This document shows, piece after piece, positions 17,750 to 25,767 of a stretch of 64,000 bases of DNA; position 1 is the stretch's first letter; every line of letters begins with the position of its first letter. The notes beneath the pieces are model-generated. The model was not told the DNA's origin, made no database searches, and saw only the letters and a list, made by a program, of their open reading frames with translations. A program made the position numbers and the translations under genes. This DNA comes from Cellulomonas_A sp047229345 (GTDB taxonomy: Bacteria > Actinomycetota > Actinomycetes > Actinomycetales > Cellulomonadaceae): positions 5,043 through 69,042 of the forward strand of contig NZ_JBFTER010000012.1 in NCBI RefSeq assembly GCF_047229345.1, in the 5' to 3' direction.

Positions 17750-18796
17750 ATGGAACAGGACGCCGTCCTCGCCTTCCTCGGCCGGTTCACCGCCGACCTC
17801 GCCGCCACGGGCGCCGCGGGCCAGGTTGCGCTCGGCCACCGGCTCGGCCTCTACCGGGCGCTCGCGGAGGGCCCCGCGACGCCCGACGACCTCGCCGAGC
17901 GCACCGGCTGCGACCCGCGCTACCTCGCCGAGTGGCTGCGCGGCCAGGCCGCCGGCGGGTACGTCGAGTACCACCGGGCCGACGCGACCTTCTCGCTGAC
18001 GCCGGAGCAGGCGTTCTGCCTCGCCGACCCCGACGGCCCGAACCTGCCCGCTGCGTCCGTGGCGGTGCTCGGGTACCTGCGGGCCGAGCCGCGCCTCGCC
18101 GAGGCGTTCCGCACCGGGGAGGGCGTCGCGTGGGGCGAGCACGACGCCGACGTGCACGTCGGGACGGACGCGTTCTACCGCGCCGGGTACGTCGCGGCGC
18201 TCGTCCCGGGCTGGCTCCCGGCGCTCGACGGCGTCGTCGACCGGCTCGCTGCGGGCGGCCGGGTCGCCGACGTCGGCTGCGGCCTGGCGACGTCGACCGT
18301 GCTGATGGCGCAGGCGTTCCCGGCGTCGACCTTCACCGCGTCGGACCCCCACGCGGCGTCCGTCGACCTCGCCCGCAAGCGCGTGGCGGAGGCGGGTGTG
18401 GCCGACCGGGTCGGCGTCGAGGTGGCGAGCGCGCAGGACTTCGGCGGCGCCGGCTACGACCTGGTCACGATGTTCGACTGCCTGCACGACATGGGCGACC
18501 CGGTCGGTGCGGCCCGCCAGGTGCTCCGGTCGCTCTCGCCGGACGGCACCTGGATGGTCGTCGAGCCGCTCGCGAGCGACGACGTCGAGGAGACGTTCAC
18601 GACGGTCGGCCGCCTGTACTACGCGGGCTCGACGTTCCTGTGCGTCCCGAACGCGCTCGCGCAGCACGGCGGCCACGCGCTCGGCGCCCAGGCCGGGCCG
18701 CGCGCCGTCGAGGACGTCGCCCGGCAGGCCGGGTTCACGCGGTTCCGCGTCGCGGCCCGCACGCCGTTCAACGCGGTGTACGAGATCCGGCCCTGA
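17750..18796 (+). CDS. Class I SAM-dependent methyltransferase with N-terminal winged helix
   Basis: 348 aa. The first 100 residues form a winged-helix dimerisation region (LAERTGCDPRYLAEWLRGQAAGGYVEY), as in O-methyltransferases and related proteins. The SAM domain has motif I VADVGCGLATSTVLMAQAFP (about 173-192), a following acidic residue in FTASDPH, and FDCLHDMGDP. It looks like a small-molecule methyltransferase; the substrate is unknown. The ribosome binding site AAGGAG lies at proper spacing before the ATG. It is divergent from the SARP regulator, which may control it. Confidence 0.87.
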   Translation: MEQDAVLAFLGRFTADLAATGAAGQVALGHRLGLYRALAEGPATPDDLAERTGCDPRYLAEWLRGQAAGGYVEYHRADATFSLTPEQAFCLADPDGPNLPAASVAVLGYLRAEPRLAEAFRTGEGVAWGEHDADVHVGTDAFYRAGYVAALVPGWLPALDGVVDRLAAGGRVADVGCGLATSTVLMAQAFPASTFTASDPHAASVDLARKRVAEAGVADRVGVEVASAQDFGGAGYDLVTMFDCLHDMGDPVGAARQVLRSLSPDGTWMVVEPLASDDVEETFTTVGRLYYAGSTFLCVPNALAQHGGHALGAQAGPRAVEDVARQAGFTRFRVAARTPFNAVYEIRP

Positions 18797-18812
18797 GCCG
18801 GACGCTCAGGTG

Positions 18813-18867
18813 CGGGCGGGCGGGCGGGCGGGCGGGCGGGCGGCGCTGCGGTGCACGCCGCCCGCCC
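18813..18867. terminator. CGGG tandem repeat and hairpin between convergent genes
   Basis: A run of seven CGGG tetranucleotides (18813-18840) leads into a perfect 12-bp stem: GGGCGGGCGGCG at 18834-18845 pairs with CGCCGCCCGCCC at 18856-18867, loop 10 nt. Lying between two convergent genes, it should terminate in both directions. The tetranucleotide run is prone to slippage and may also form G-quadruplexes on the plus strand. Confidence 0.65.
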
Positions 18868-18876
18868 GGCGCGGGC

Positions 18877-20109
18877 TCACTGCCCGGCGATGCGCTCCGC
18901 GTCGTCGGGCAGTGCGTCGTCCTCGTCCGCCACCGGCTCCTCCATCGGCGGGTCGACGCGCCGCAGCCGCGAGAAGATCGCCCAGCACACCGCCACGAGC
19001 GGCACGGAGATCACCGCGCCGAGGATGCCCGCGGTCAGCGTCCCCGCGGTCACGGAGAGCGCGACGACGACGGGATGCAGCGAGACCTGCTTGCCCATGA
19101 CGAGCGGCTGCAGGATGTGCCCCTCGAACTGCCCGATGAGCGCGATCCCGATGCCGACGACCGCCGCCTGGATCGGCCCGTTCGCGGCGAGCGCCACGAT
19201 CATCGCGATGACCATCGCCGCCGGCGCCCCGATGAGCGGGATGAAGGCGCCGATGAGCACGAGCACCGCGAGCGGGGCCGCGAGCGGGACGCCGACGATG
19301 GACAGCAGGAGGAACGCGAGGATCCCGTCGGACACCGCGATGATCATCGTGCCGCGCGTGTAGCCGGAGAACGTGTACCAGCCGGCGCCTGCCGCGACCT
19401 TCCACGTCTCCCGCACGCGTGCGGGGAGCTGGTTGAGGAACCACACCCACATCTCCTGGCCGCGGGCCAGGAAGAACACCGAGCAGAAGGTCGCCAGCGC
19501 GAGCGCGCCGAACACCTCGACCACGCCGCCCGCGCCCGCGGCGGCCTGCCCGGCCAGCTCCCCGCCGTGCTCGACGACCCACGCCCGGCCGTTGTCGATC
19601 CACTCGTTGAGCTGCTCCGTCGTGACGGAGAACGGCAGCGGGCCGTTCTCGAGGAAGTCGATGATGTCGTCGATGCCCTCGGCGAACTGGGTCGACAGGC
19701 TCTCCCACTGCCCGGCGACCGAGACCCCGACGTACGTGAGCATCCCGAGCAGCACGAGGACGCCGCCGAGCAGGGACAGCGCGGTCGCGAGCCCGCGGGG
19801 GAGGATCCGGGAGAGCACGTCGACCGCGGGACGCAGCACCGCCGTCATGACCAGCGCGATGAACACCGCGACGAACACCAGCTGCACGCGCGAGGTCGCG
19901 TAGAAGACGAGCGCGATCGCCGCGACGACGACGAGCAGCCGCCACCCGACACCCGCCAGGACGCGCAGCCAGTGCGGGGCCGTCTGCTCGAGGCCGATCA
20001 CCGACGGGTTGCGCCGTGCGCCGGCGACCCTGCGCGCCGCCGGGCTCGCCCCCGCGAGGAGACGGCTCGGGACCGGCGAGCGGTCGCTCGACGTGCTCTC
20101 CTCGGCCAT
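18877..20109 (-). CDS. AI-2E family (PerM/TqsA-like) transporter
   Basis: 410 aa. Predicted with seven to eight membrane segments, including the paired N-terminal helices (about 50-95) and the C-terminal conserved block GQFEGHILQPLVMGKQVSLHP plus the hydrophobic segment with IGAFIPLIGAPAAM. Members export small molecules or ions (TqsA for AI-2, others Na+/H+); transport substrate here is unknown. The N- and C-terminal 35-40 residues are hydrophilic and acidic at the C-end. GGGAGGT precedes the ATG. It is convergent with the methyltransferase and divergent from the tRNA. Confidence 0.9.
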   Translation of the reverse strand: MAEESTSSDRSPVPSRLLAGASPAARRVAGARRNPSVIGLEQTAPHWLRVLAGVGWRLLVVVAAIALVFYATSRVQLVFVAVFIALVMTAVLRPAVDVLSRILPRGLATALSLLGGVLVLLGMLTYVGVSVAGQWESLSTQFAEGIDDIIDFLENGPLPFSVTTEQLNEWIDNGRAWVVEHGGELAGQAAAGAGGVVEVFGALALATFCSVFFLARGQEMWVWFLNQLPARVRETWKVAAGAGWYTFSGYTRGTMIIAVSDGILAFLLLSIVGVPLAAPLAVLVLIGAFIPLIGAPAAMVIAMIVALAANGPIQAAVVGIGIALIGQFEGHILQPLVMGKQVSLHPVVVALSVTAGTLTAGILGAVISVPLVAVCWAIFSRLRRVDPPMEEPVADEDDALPDDAERIAGQ

Positions 20110-20230
20110 GCCGACCTCCCGGTCCGCCGGTGCCCGGGGATCTCACCCGATGCGCCCGTACGCTGCTGAAACGCCTGTCGGGGCCAGTGTGCCCCTCGGG
20201 GGCGATGCATGCTCGACCGCCGCACCGTGC

Positions 20231-20236
20231 TATGTT
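20231..20236 (+). promoter_or_regulatory. Probable -10 element of the tRNA-Leu gene
   Basis: TATGTT in a locally AT-richer patch (GCTATGTTTTCTG), 57 bp before the mature tRNA. No convincing -35 hexamer is visible at the normal distance. Confidence 0.35.
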
Positions 20237-20292
20237 TTCTGCCGCACCTGAGGGAGCGCCGGGAGTGCCCGACGTCCTCTCACGGTCCACCT

Positions 20293-20375
20293 GTCCGGGT
20301 GGCGGAATGGCAGACGCGCTAGCTTGAGGTGCTAGTGCCCTAACGGGCGTGGGGGTTCAAGTCCCCCTCCGGACA
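20293..20375 (+). tRNA. tRNA-Leu (anticodon GAG)
   Basis: 83 nt. Acceptor stem GTCCGGG pairs with TCCGGAC (one G-T wobble at the inner end), discriminator A at 20375. Anticodon stem CTAGC/GCTAG closes the loop TTGAGGT, giving anticodon GAG, which reads CUC/CUU. The variable arm TGCCCTAACGGGCG is long, as expected for a class II tRNA such as Leu. The T arm is GGGGG-TTCAAGT-CCCCC. CCA is not encoded. Confidence 0.96.
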
Positions 20376-20396
20376 CTCGTTGAGACAGCGACGGAC

Positions 20397-20431
20397 AAGG
20401 CTCTGACCAGCGGCAACGCGGTCGGAGCCTT
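20397..20431 (+). terminator. Rho-independent terminator after tRNA-Leu
   Basis: AAGGCTCTGACC (20397-20408) pairs with GGTCGGAGCCTT (20420-20431) with one wobble, 11-nt loop, followed by the T-containing CTTCGTT. It lies 21 bp after the tRNA. Confidence 0.75.
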
Positions 20432-20558
20432 CTTCGTTCCCGCAGGGAGGATCTCCTGTCGACACGCGGGCTCGCGCACGCGCACATGGTCGAGCGGATG
20501 GCACATCGCCGCCTAGGAACATCGTCCCGGTGTAGCCACGGCGCATCCTGGGTGGCTC

Positions 20559-20777
20559 GTGTCGCGGCTGATGCGGCAGCGGCGCCATGACGAGGTGCGA
20601 CCGAGAACGCTCGAGGACGCGCTCGTCGCAGCGCGGCGCACCCACGGCATCGCGAGGACCTTCGATCGTCTGCTTGTGGCGTCCCTGGCGCTCGGGGTCG
20701 GCATGATGGCGGCCGCGGTGTCCTCGGAGTGGTGGCGTCGGGAGACGAGGGGGAGTCGTGAACGCGGTACGACGTGA
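20559..20777 (+). CDS. Small hypothetical membrane ORF near tRNA-Leu
   Basis: 72 aa from GTG 20559. A charged N-terminal half with RTLEDALVAARRTHGI is followed by one hydrophobic helix (LLVASLALGVGMMAAAV) and a charged end. No family recognised. It overlaps the next ORF by 20 nt in another frame, which fits a translationally coupled pair. The patch from 20376 to about 21220 has visibly lower GC than its neighbours and lies directly behind a tRNA gene, so these ORFs may be recently acquired. Coding status is uncertain. Confidence 0.4.
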   Translation: MSRLMRQRRHDEVRPRTLEDALVAARRTHGIARTFDRLLVASLALGVGMMAAAVSSEWWRRETRGSRERGTT

Positions 20778-21099
20778 GGAGCTGGTTCATGCGCGCCGGG
20801 CGGTCCGACGGGCGGAGTCGTCGCCGCGGACGAGTGAGCCGGCCGTGATGCCGGGTGCGGCTCTGGCGGTCGCCAGCGTCGGGATCCTCGCGGCTGGACC
20901 TGAAGGGATCTCGCCTTGGTGCCGGGTGGGGTTGTCGGCCGTCGCTGGGTTCCTCAGCCTCTTCAACCACGTCTCGATCGGCTCATGCGTGCGACGACTG
21001 GCCGAGGCAGATGTCGCGCGGCAAGAAGTCGTCGAGCGTCATGCAGGTGAGGCATCTGGCGCGCGGAAGCCGAACCGACGACGGGGCGGTCGCGGCTGA
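20758..21099 (+). CDS. Hypothetical two-helix membrane protein near tRNA-Leu
   Basis: 113 aa from GTG 20758, which follows GAGGGGGAG. It has a charged N-terminal region with an Arg/Glu-rich helix, two hydrophobic segments (about 32-48 and 52-72), and an Arg-rich tail. No family recognised. It follows the preceding small ORF with a 20-nt overlap. The remaining DNA to the Fic gene (21100-21223) holds no further gene. Confidence 0.45.
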   Translation: MNAVRREELVHARRAVRRAESSPRTSEPAVMPGAALAVASVGILAAGPEGISPWCRVGLSAVAGFLSLFNHVSIGSCVRRLAEADVARQEVVERHAGEASGARKPNRRRGGRG

Positions 21100-21211
21100 G
21101 GCTCTGGCCATGGAACCGTCATGACGTGATTCGCGGACGCCGTACGGCTGCGGACCTTCCTATCCGTGCATAGCCCTCGCCGTTGGCAATGGAAGTTTGC
21201 ACATCCGATGC

Positions 21212-21217
21212 TAACCT
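21212..21217 (+). promoter_or_regulatory. Probable leaderless -10 element for the Fic gene
   Basis: TAACCT followed by 6 nt (TGGTGG) and the ATG at 21224. No separate ribosome binding site can be placed. The region just upstream is AT-richer than the gene. Confidence 0.5.
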
Positions 21218-21223
21218 TGGTGG

Positions 21224-22447
21224 ATGGCACGGGATCCGCGCGCGAGCACGGACCGCCTCGACGGTCCGTCCTGGTGGCCCGCCTTCGGCACCGAGAGCGT
21301 CGAGTGGCACGCCGCCGACGCGTCCTACGGCCCGCGGACCGGCCGGAGCCAGCACCAGGGCGCCTACCTCGCGGCGCTCGCGCCGGACATCGCCGACGCG
21401 GACGTCCGCCTCTCCTCGCGCACGGCGGCGCTGGTCACCGAGGCATCGGCGGAGATCGCCCGGTTCGACGGGGAGACGCTCGGCGCGACGACGTCGTTCG
21501 CGTCGCTCCTGCTGCGCACCGAGGCGGCGAGCTCGTCGCAGATCGAGAACCTCACATCCACACCGAAGGCGATCGCACTCGCGGAGCTGGGTCGCAGGGG
21601 ACGCCCGAACGCCGACGAGATCGTGGCGAACGTGACCGCCATGACGCAGGCGCTGCGCGACGCCTCGCACCTGGACGCCGACGCCATCCTGCAGATGCAC
21701 CGCGCGCTGATGATCGGGCACCTGCCGTCGGCCGCCGGGCGCTGGCGCACCGAGCAGGTGTGGATCGGGGGCGGCAGCCGCAGCCCGCACGGCGCCGCGT
21801 ACGTCGCGCCGGTGCACGAGCGCGTCCCCGCCGGCATCGACGACCTCGTGCGCTTCATCGCCCGGGACGACGTCCCCGTGCTCGCGCAGGCCGCGCTCGC
21901 CCACGCGCAGTTCGAGTCGATCCACCCGTTCCCCGACGGCAACGGCCGCACCGGGCGGGCGCTCCTGCACGCCCAGCTGCGGCACGGCGGGCTCGCGCGG
22001 CAAGCGATCGTCCCCGTCTCCGCCGGGCTGCTGACCGACACGGACCGGTACTTCGGCGCCCTGAACGTCTACCGGACGGGTGACGTCGAGCCCATCGTGA
22101 CGGAGGTGGCGGAGGCGGTCTTCCCGGCGCTCGCGAACGCGCGCAGGCTGATCTCCGACGTGACCGCCGCGCGCGCGACCTGGGTTGAGCAGATCCGCGC
22201 ACGTCGTGGCGCGGCCGCCTGGGCGCTCGCCGACCTCGTCATGACGAGACCCGTGGTCGACGTGCGGCTCGCCGCCGAGACGCTCGGCGTCAGCACCGTC
22301 AACGCCCAGCTCGCGATCGACCGGCTCGTCGAGGACGGGGTGCTCGAGCAGATCGGTCGCGGCGCGCGTGACCGCGTGTGGCAGGCGGGCGAGGTGCTCG
22401 CGGCGATGGACCGGTTCGCGGAGCGATCCCACCGCCGGGTGTGGTGA
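21224..22447 (+). CDS. Fic-domain AMP-transferase, class II (N-terminal inhibitory helix), with C-terminal winged helix
   Basis: 407 aa. The complete catalytic motif HPFPDGNGRTGR is at 234-245, so nucleotidyl transfer (usually AMP onto a protein hydroxyl) should be possible. S104-S-Q-I-E108-N109 fits the inhibitory [S/T]-x-x-x-E-[G/N] motif, placed before the Fic core as in class II enzymes that block their own ATP site. The N-terminal Fic_N region and a C-terminal winged-helix segment (about 335-395, VRLAAETLGVSTVNAQLAIDRLVEDGVL) match the common bacterial Fic architecture. No separate antitoxin gene is next to it, in line with built-in inhibition. A terminator follows directly. Confidence 0.92.
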   Translation: MARDPRASTDRLDGPSWWPAFGTESVEWHAADASYGPRTGRSQHQGAYLAALAPDIADADVRLSSRTAALVTEASAEIARFDGETLGATTSFASLLLRTEAASSSQIENLTSTPKAIALAELGRRGRPNADEIVANVTAMTQALRDASHLDADAILQMHRALMIGHLPSAAGRWRTEQVWIGGGSRSPHGAAYVAPVHERVPAGIDDLVRFIARDDVPVLAQAALAHAQFESIHPFPDGNGRTGRALLHAQLRHGGLARQAIVPVSAGLLTDTDRYFGALNVYRTGDVEPIVTEVAEAVFPALANARRLISDVTAARATWVEQIRARRGAAAWALADLVMTRPVVDVRLAAETLGVSTVNAQLAIDRLVEDGVLEQIGRGARDRVWQAGEVLAAMDRFAERSHRRVW

Positions 22448-22467
22448 GGCGTCGGCCGTCCGACGCC
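22448..22467 (+). terminator. Hairpin directly after the Fic gene
   Basis: GGCGTCGG (22448-22455) and CCGACGCC (22460-22467) form a perfect 8-bp stem with a 4-nt loop, starting right after the TGA. Confidence 0.55.
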
Positions 22468-22550
22468 CCTCGACGGGTGCCCGGTCCCAGCCCGTCCTAG
22501 CGTGGTCGTGAGCCGGGCCGCCCGCGCCCGGCCGCCCGAGGAGGTGCCGG

Positions 22551-23483
22551 GTGCAGGTCGAGGTCGAGCACGTGACCGCGCTGCGGTTCGACGACGGCAC
22601 GCCGGTGCGGGCCGCGTCCGCGGTCGTGGCGTTCGGGGGAGGCTGGCTCGTCGCGCAGGACGACGCGACGCACGCCGCGTGGGTGCGGCCGGGCGGCGTG
22701 ACGCCGGTGCGCGCGCTGCCGCCGGTCCGCGGGCTCGACACGTTCGAGGAGGCGCGCGGCACCAAGGCGCTCAAGCCCGACCTGGAGGCGGCGTTCGTCG
22801 TCCCCGACGGCCTGCGCCGTGGTGCGGGCGCCGTCATGCTGCTCGGGTCGGGGTCCTCGCCCGCGCGCGTGCGGGGGTCCCTGCTGCGGCCACCGGGCGC
22901 GGACGGCGACGGCGGGCCGGTCGTCGCGGACCTCGCGCCGCTCTACGCCGCCGTGGCGCGCCGGCTCGGGATCGACGCCGACCTGCTCAACCTCGAGGGT
23001 GCCTGCGTCGTCGGTGACGTGCTGCGCTGGTTCCAGCGCGGCCTGCCCGACGCCGGGGTGCCCACGGCGAGCGTCGACGTCGACCTGCGGGCGCTGCTCG
23101 GGGCGCTCGCCGGCGACGCCCGGCCGGCCGACGTCCCCGTGACCGGCGAGCGGCGCTACGACCTCGGCAGCGCGCGCGGGGTCGGGCTCGCGGTGACCGA
23201 CGCGGTCCTCCTCGCCGACGGTGCGGTGCTGGTCAGCGCCGCCGCCGAGGACACGCCTGACCCGCGCGACGACGGTCCGGTCGTCGGGTCGGTCCTCGCG
23301 GTGCTCGACGGCGGCGTCGTGCGCGACCGCGTCGACCTGCCGCACGTGCACGGTGCGGTCGCGAAGGTCGAGGGGCTCGGTGTCGTCGAGCACACGGTCG
23401 ACGGCGTGCGCCTGCTCGCGACCGTCGACGCCGACGACCCGACGGAGCCCTCGCTCGCGGTCGGCCTGCGCGTGCGGTGGTGA
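22551..23483 (+). CDS. Conserved hypothetical protein (beta-rich, possibly DUF6929-like)
   Basis: 310 aa, no signal peptide or membrane segment. The sequence is rich in short beta-strand-turn patterns (for example VVAFGGGWLVAQDDATHAAWVRPGG and VGSVLAVLDGGVVRDRVDLPHVHGAVAKVEG), which suggests a beta-propeller-like or repeat beta fold. The conserved stretch FEEARGTKALKPDLEAAF and a central LNLEGACVVGDVLRWFQRG resemble proteins I recall under DUF6929, but this is from memory. The start at GTG 22551 follows GAGGAGGTG. Function unknown. It lies just before the jet operon but has its own ribosome binding site and no overlap. Confidence 0.65.
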   Translation: MQVEVEHVTALRFDDGTPVRAASAVVAFGGGWLVAQDDATHAAWVRPGGVTPVRALPPVRGLDTFEEARGTKALKPDLEAAFVVPDGLRRGAGAVMLLGSGSSPARVRGSLLRPPGADGDGGPVVADLAPLYAAVARRLGIDADLLNLEGACVVGDVLRWFQRGLPDAGVPTASVDVDLRALLGALAGDARPADVPVTGERRYDLGSARGVGLAVTDAVLLADGAVLVSAAAEDTPDPRDDGPVVGSVLAVLDGGVVRDRVDLPHVHGAVAKVEGLGVVEHTVDGVRLLATVDADDPTEPSLAVGLRVRW

Positions 23484-23550
23484 GCTGGGCACCGGTCGCC
23501 CTCACCCGTGGCGCGCGCGGGTCGCGTCACGGGCCCCGGCCGGCGCCGCC

Positions 23551-23556
23551 TACGCT
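23551..23556 (+). promoter_or_regulatory. Probable -10 element of the jetABC operon
   Basis: TACGCT ends 8 nt before the ATG at 23565 with no Shine-Dalgarno in between, consistent with a near-leaderless jetA message. Confidence 0.45.
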
Positions 23557-23564
23557 GTCCGGCG

Positions 23565-25055
23565 ATGACCACTCGTGCCGAAGCGGCCTACCTCGGAGCC
23601 GTCCGGGCGTTCCAGAACCCGATGCTCGACCTGCTGCACAAGCGGCACGCACCCCTCGTCGTGTCCCTGCTCTCGGTCGTCTTCACCGCGGAGCGCCCGA
23701 GCGTCCCCGTGGCCGACGCGCACACCGAGATCGGCGACGCGCTCGACCAGCTGCGTGCCGCGGGTCACCGCGACGAGCTGCCCGTGGGCACCGCGCGCGA
23801 GCTGTGCCGGCAGTGGTCCGACGCGGGCTGGCTCGTGCGCCACGTGCTCGAGGACGACGTCGAGGTCTACCGGCTCTCCGCGCACGCCGTCGGGGCGCTC
23901 GAGGTCGCCGGGCGCGCGGGCGGCACGCGGGCGCGGGTCTCGCAGTCGCGCGTGCGGACGCTGCTCGACGCCGTCGAGCGCCTCGCGCAGGACGCCGACC
24001 CGGACGTGCTCGTGCGCCTCGCGCGGCTCGACTCCGAGATCCGGCGCCTGCGCGCCGAGGTCGCCCGCATCGAGCGGACCGGAACGGTCGACGAGGTCGA
24101 CGAGGAGCAGCTGCTCGAGGAGGCCGAGAACGTCCTGCACCTCGTGCGGGAGCTCCCCGCGGACTTCGCGCGCGTCGCGGAGTCGATCAAGGCGATGCAG
24201 CGCGACGTCGTGACCGCGCTGCGCCAGGACGAGCGGCCGACGGGCGACGTGCTGCGCGAGTACCTGGCGCGCGGCGAGCACGTCATGGAGTCCACGTCGG
24301 AGGGTCGCGCGTTCGCGGGCGCGCTGCGCCTCATCGGCGACCCGCAGCGCCTCGACGAGCTGGCGACGCACCTCGACGTCGTCCTGCGGCACCGGTTCGC
24401 CCGGCGGCTGCCCGCGCCGCAGCGCACCGAGCTGCGCGAGATCGGCCGGCGGATCGAGCAGGGCCTCGACCAGGTCTTCACGGCGCAGCGCGAGGCGTCG
24501 TACGTCATCACGACGCAGGTCCGCAACCACGACCCGCTGCGCGACCGGCAGGTCGACGAGCTGCTGCGTGACGTCATGACCGGGCTGCAGGCGTGGGTGC
24601 CCGACGCGCGACGCGGGCAGTCCGTCGAGCCGCTGCGTCGCCTGCCCGTCGCCGAGGTCGACCACCTGCGCCAGACCGCCGGCGACCTGCGCCCGCCGCA
24701 GGCGCCCGCGCCGCTGGACGACTGGGACGACGACGACGCGGACGTCTCGCAGGACGAGGTGCGCGCCTGGGGCGGCCCGCGCTACGCCGAGCTCGACGCG
24801 CACCTCGCGGCGCTCGCGGACGGCGTCGGCACGGTCGACGTCGCGGCGGCGTTCTCCGCCGCGCCCACGGCGATGCGCCGGCCCGTCGACCTGCTCGGGC
24901 TGCTGGAGCTCGCGCACCGGCACGGCATGACGGAGACCGGCGAGGTCGCGTACGTCGACGCGGTCCGGCCCGACGGGAGCCGGCGGCGGTTCGCGTTCGA
25001 GGGCGTGACGACGACGGCGGGCACCGGCCCCACGAAGGAGGAGACCCATGGCTGA
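23565..25055 (+). CDS. jetA: JetA/MksF-like protein (DUF3375) of a Wadjet-type SMC system
   Basis: 496 aa. This is the kleisin-like subunit of bacterial MukBEF-related (Wadjet, MksBEFG, EptABCD) complexes. The start LGAVRAFQNPMLDLLHKRHAPLVV, the winged-helix region with ELPVGTARELCRQWSDAGWLVRH, and a long coiled middle (SQSRVRTLLDAVERL ... EEQLLEEAENVLHLVRELPADFARVAESIKAMQRDV) are typical of DUF3375. The ATG at 23565 is preferred over an in-frame start 19 codons upstream, which would cross the -10 element. The last 8 nt overlap jetB, giving the canonical jetA-B-C order. Confidence 0.88.
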   Translation: MTTRAEAAYLGAVRAFQNPMLDLLHKRHAPLVVSLLSVVFTAERPSVPVADAHTEIGDALDQLRAAGHRDELPVGTARELCRQWSDAGWLVRHVLEDDVEVYRLSAHAVGALEVAGRAGGTRARVSQSRVRTLLDAVERLAQDADPDVLVRLARLDSEIRRLRAEVARIERTGTVDEVDEEQLLEEAENVLHLVRELPADFARVAESIKAMQRDVVTALRQDERPTGDVLREYLARGEHVMESTSEGRAFAGALRLIGDPQRLDELATHLDVVLRHRFARRLPAPQRTELREIGRRIEQGLDQVFTAQREASYVITTQVRNHDPLRDRQVDELLRDVMTGLQAWVPDARRGQSVEPLRRLPVAEVDHLRQTAGDLRPPQAPAPLDDWDDDDADVSQDEVRAWGGPRYAELDAHLAALADGVGTVDVAAAFSAAPTAMRRPVDLLGLLELAHRHGMTETGEVAYVDAVRPDGSRRRFAFEGVTTTAGTGPTKEETHG

Positions 25056-25767
25056 CCCGACGGACGAGGCGCGCGAGGCGCCGGTCGCGGTCGACGCGAC
25101 GCCCGCGGCGGACGACCCCGGCGCGGAGAACGGCTTCATCGCCCCGGTCCCCATGGAGGAGGACCCGGCCGAGCTGTTCGCGGGGGACTCCGGCACGCTC
25201 GACGCCGACGTGCGCACGGTGCTCGTCCGGCTCCTGCAGCGCCGCTTCCTCACCGCGGAGAAGAACCGTGCGCAGTGGCGGACGCTCCTCGACCACCAGC
25301 AGGTCATCGAGTCGCGGCTGCACGACCTGTTCGTGCACCTCGTCGTCGACCACGAGCGCGGCGTCGCCTACAAGAAGCAGGTCCGTTCCGCCGAGCTCGA
25401 CGTCCCCGTGCTGCTGCGCGACGACGCGTACAGCCGCGCCGAGACCCTCGTCCTGGTGCACCTGCGCACGGTGTTCCAGCGCGAGCGCGGCGCGGGGGAG
25501 ACGTCGGTGCGCGTCGACGTCGAGGAGCTCGAGCAGACGGCCCTGACGTACTTCGACCCCGACGACACGAACGTCGCGACCCGCCAGCGCGAGATCCGCG
25601 CCGCGGTCACCCGCCTCGCGAAGGACGGGCTGATCGAGGAGGAGTCGGAGGGGCGCTACCGGGTGACCCCGCTGGTCGAGGTCGTGCTGAGCAACGAGCG
25701 GCTCGCCGAGCTGCGCGACTGGCTGCGCGCGCAGGCGGCGCACACGGGTGAGGACGACGCGGCATGA
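25048..25767 (+). CDS. jetB: JetB/MksE-like protein (DUF4194)
   Basis: 239 aa. This is the winged-helix KITE-type subunit that binds the kleisin JetA. The first 45 residues are acidic and probably flexible. The core from about residue 50 has the family pattern VRLLQRRFLTAEKNRAQW, YKKQVRSAELDVPVLLRDDAYSRAETLVLVHLR and a C-terminal winged helix (ITRLAKDGLIEEE-like, VTPLVEVVLS). AAGGAGGAG precedes the ATG inside the end of jetA, and its TGA overlaps the jetC ATG by 4 nt, so the three subunits are translationally coupled. Confidence 0.88.
   Translation: MADPTDEAREAPVAVDATPAADDPGAENGFIAPVPMEEDPAELFAGDSGTLDADVRTVLVRLLQRRFLTAEKNRAQWRTLLDHQQVIESRLHDLFVHLVVDHERGVAYKKQVRSAELDVPVLLRDDAYSRAETLVLVHLRTVFQRERGAGETSVRVDVEELEQTALTYFDPDDTNVATRQREIRAAVTRLAKDGLIEEESEGRYRVTPLVEVVLSNERLAELRDWLRAQAAHTGEDDAA

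Noticed and set aside
17470..17808. Extension of the SARP protein upstream of 17469.
   Set aside because: The extension is Arg/Ala/Pro-rich without domain similarity and would cover the regulatory repeats; the 17469 start has a good ribosome binding site.
20332..20970. Minus-strand open frame across the end of tRNA-Leu.
   Set aside because: It covers the tRNA and its terminator; low-complexity Arg/Pro/Ser composition, no ribosome binding site.
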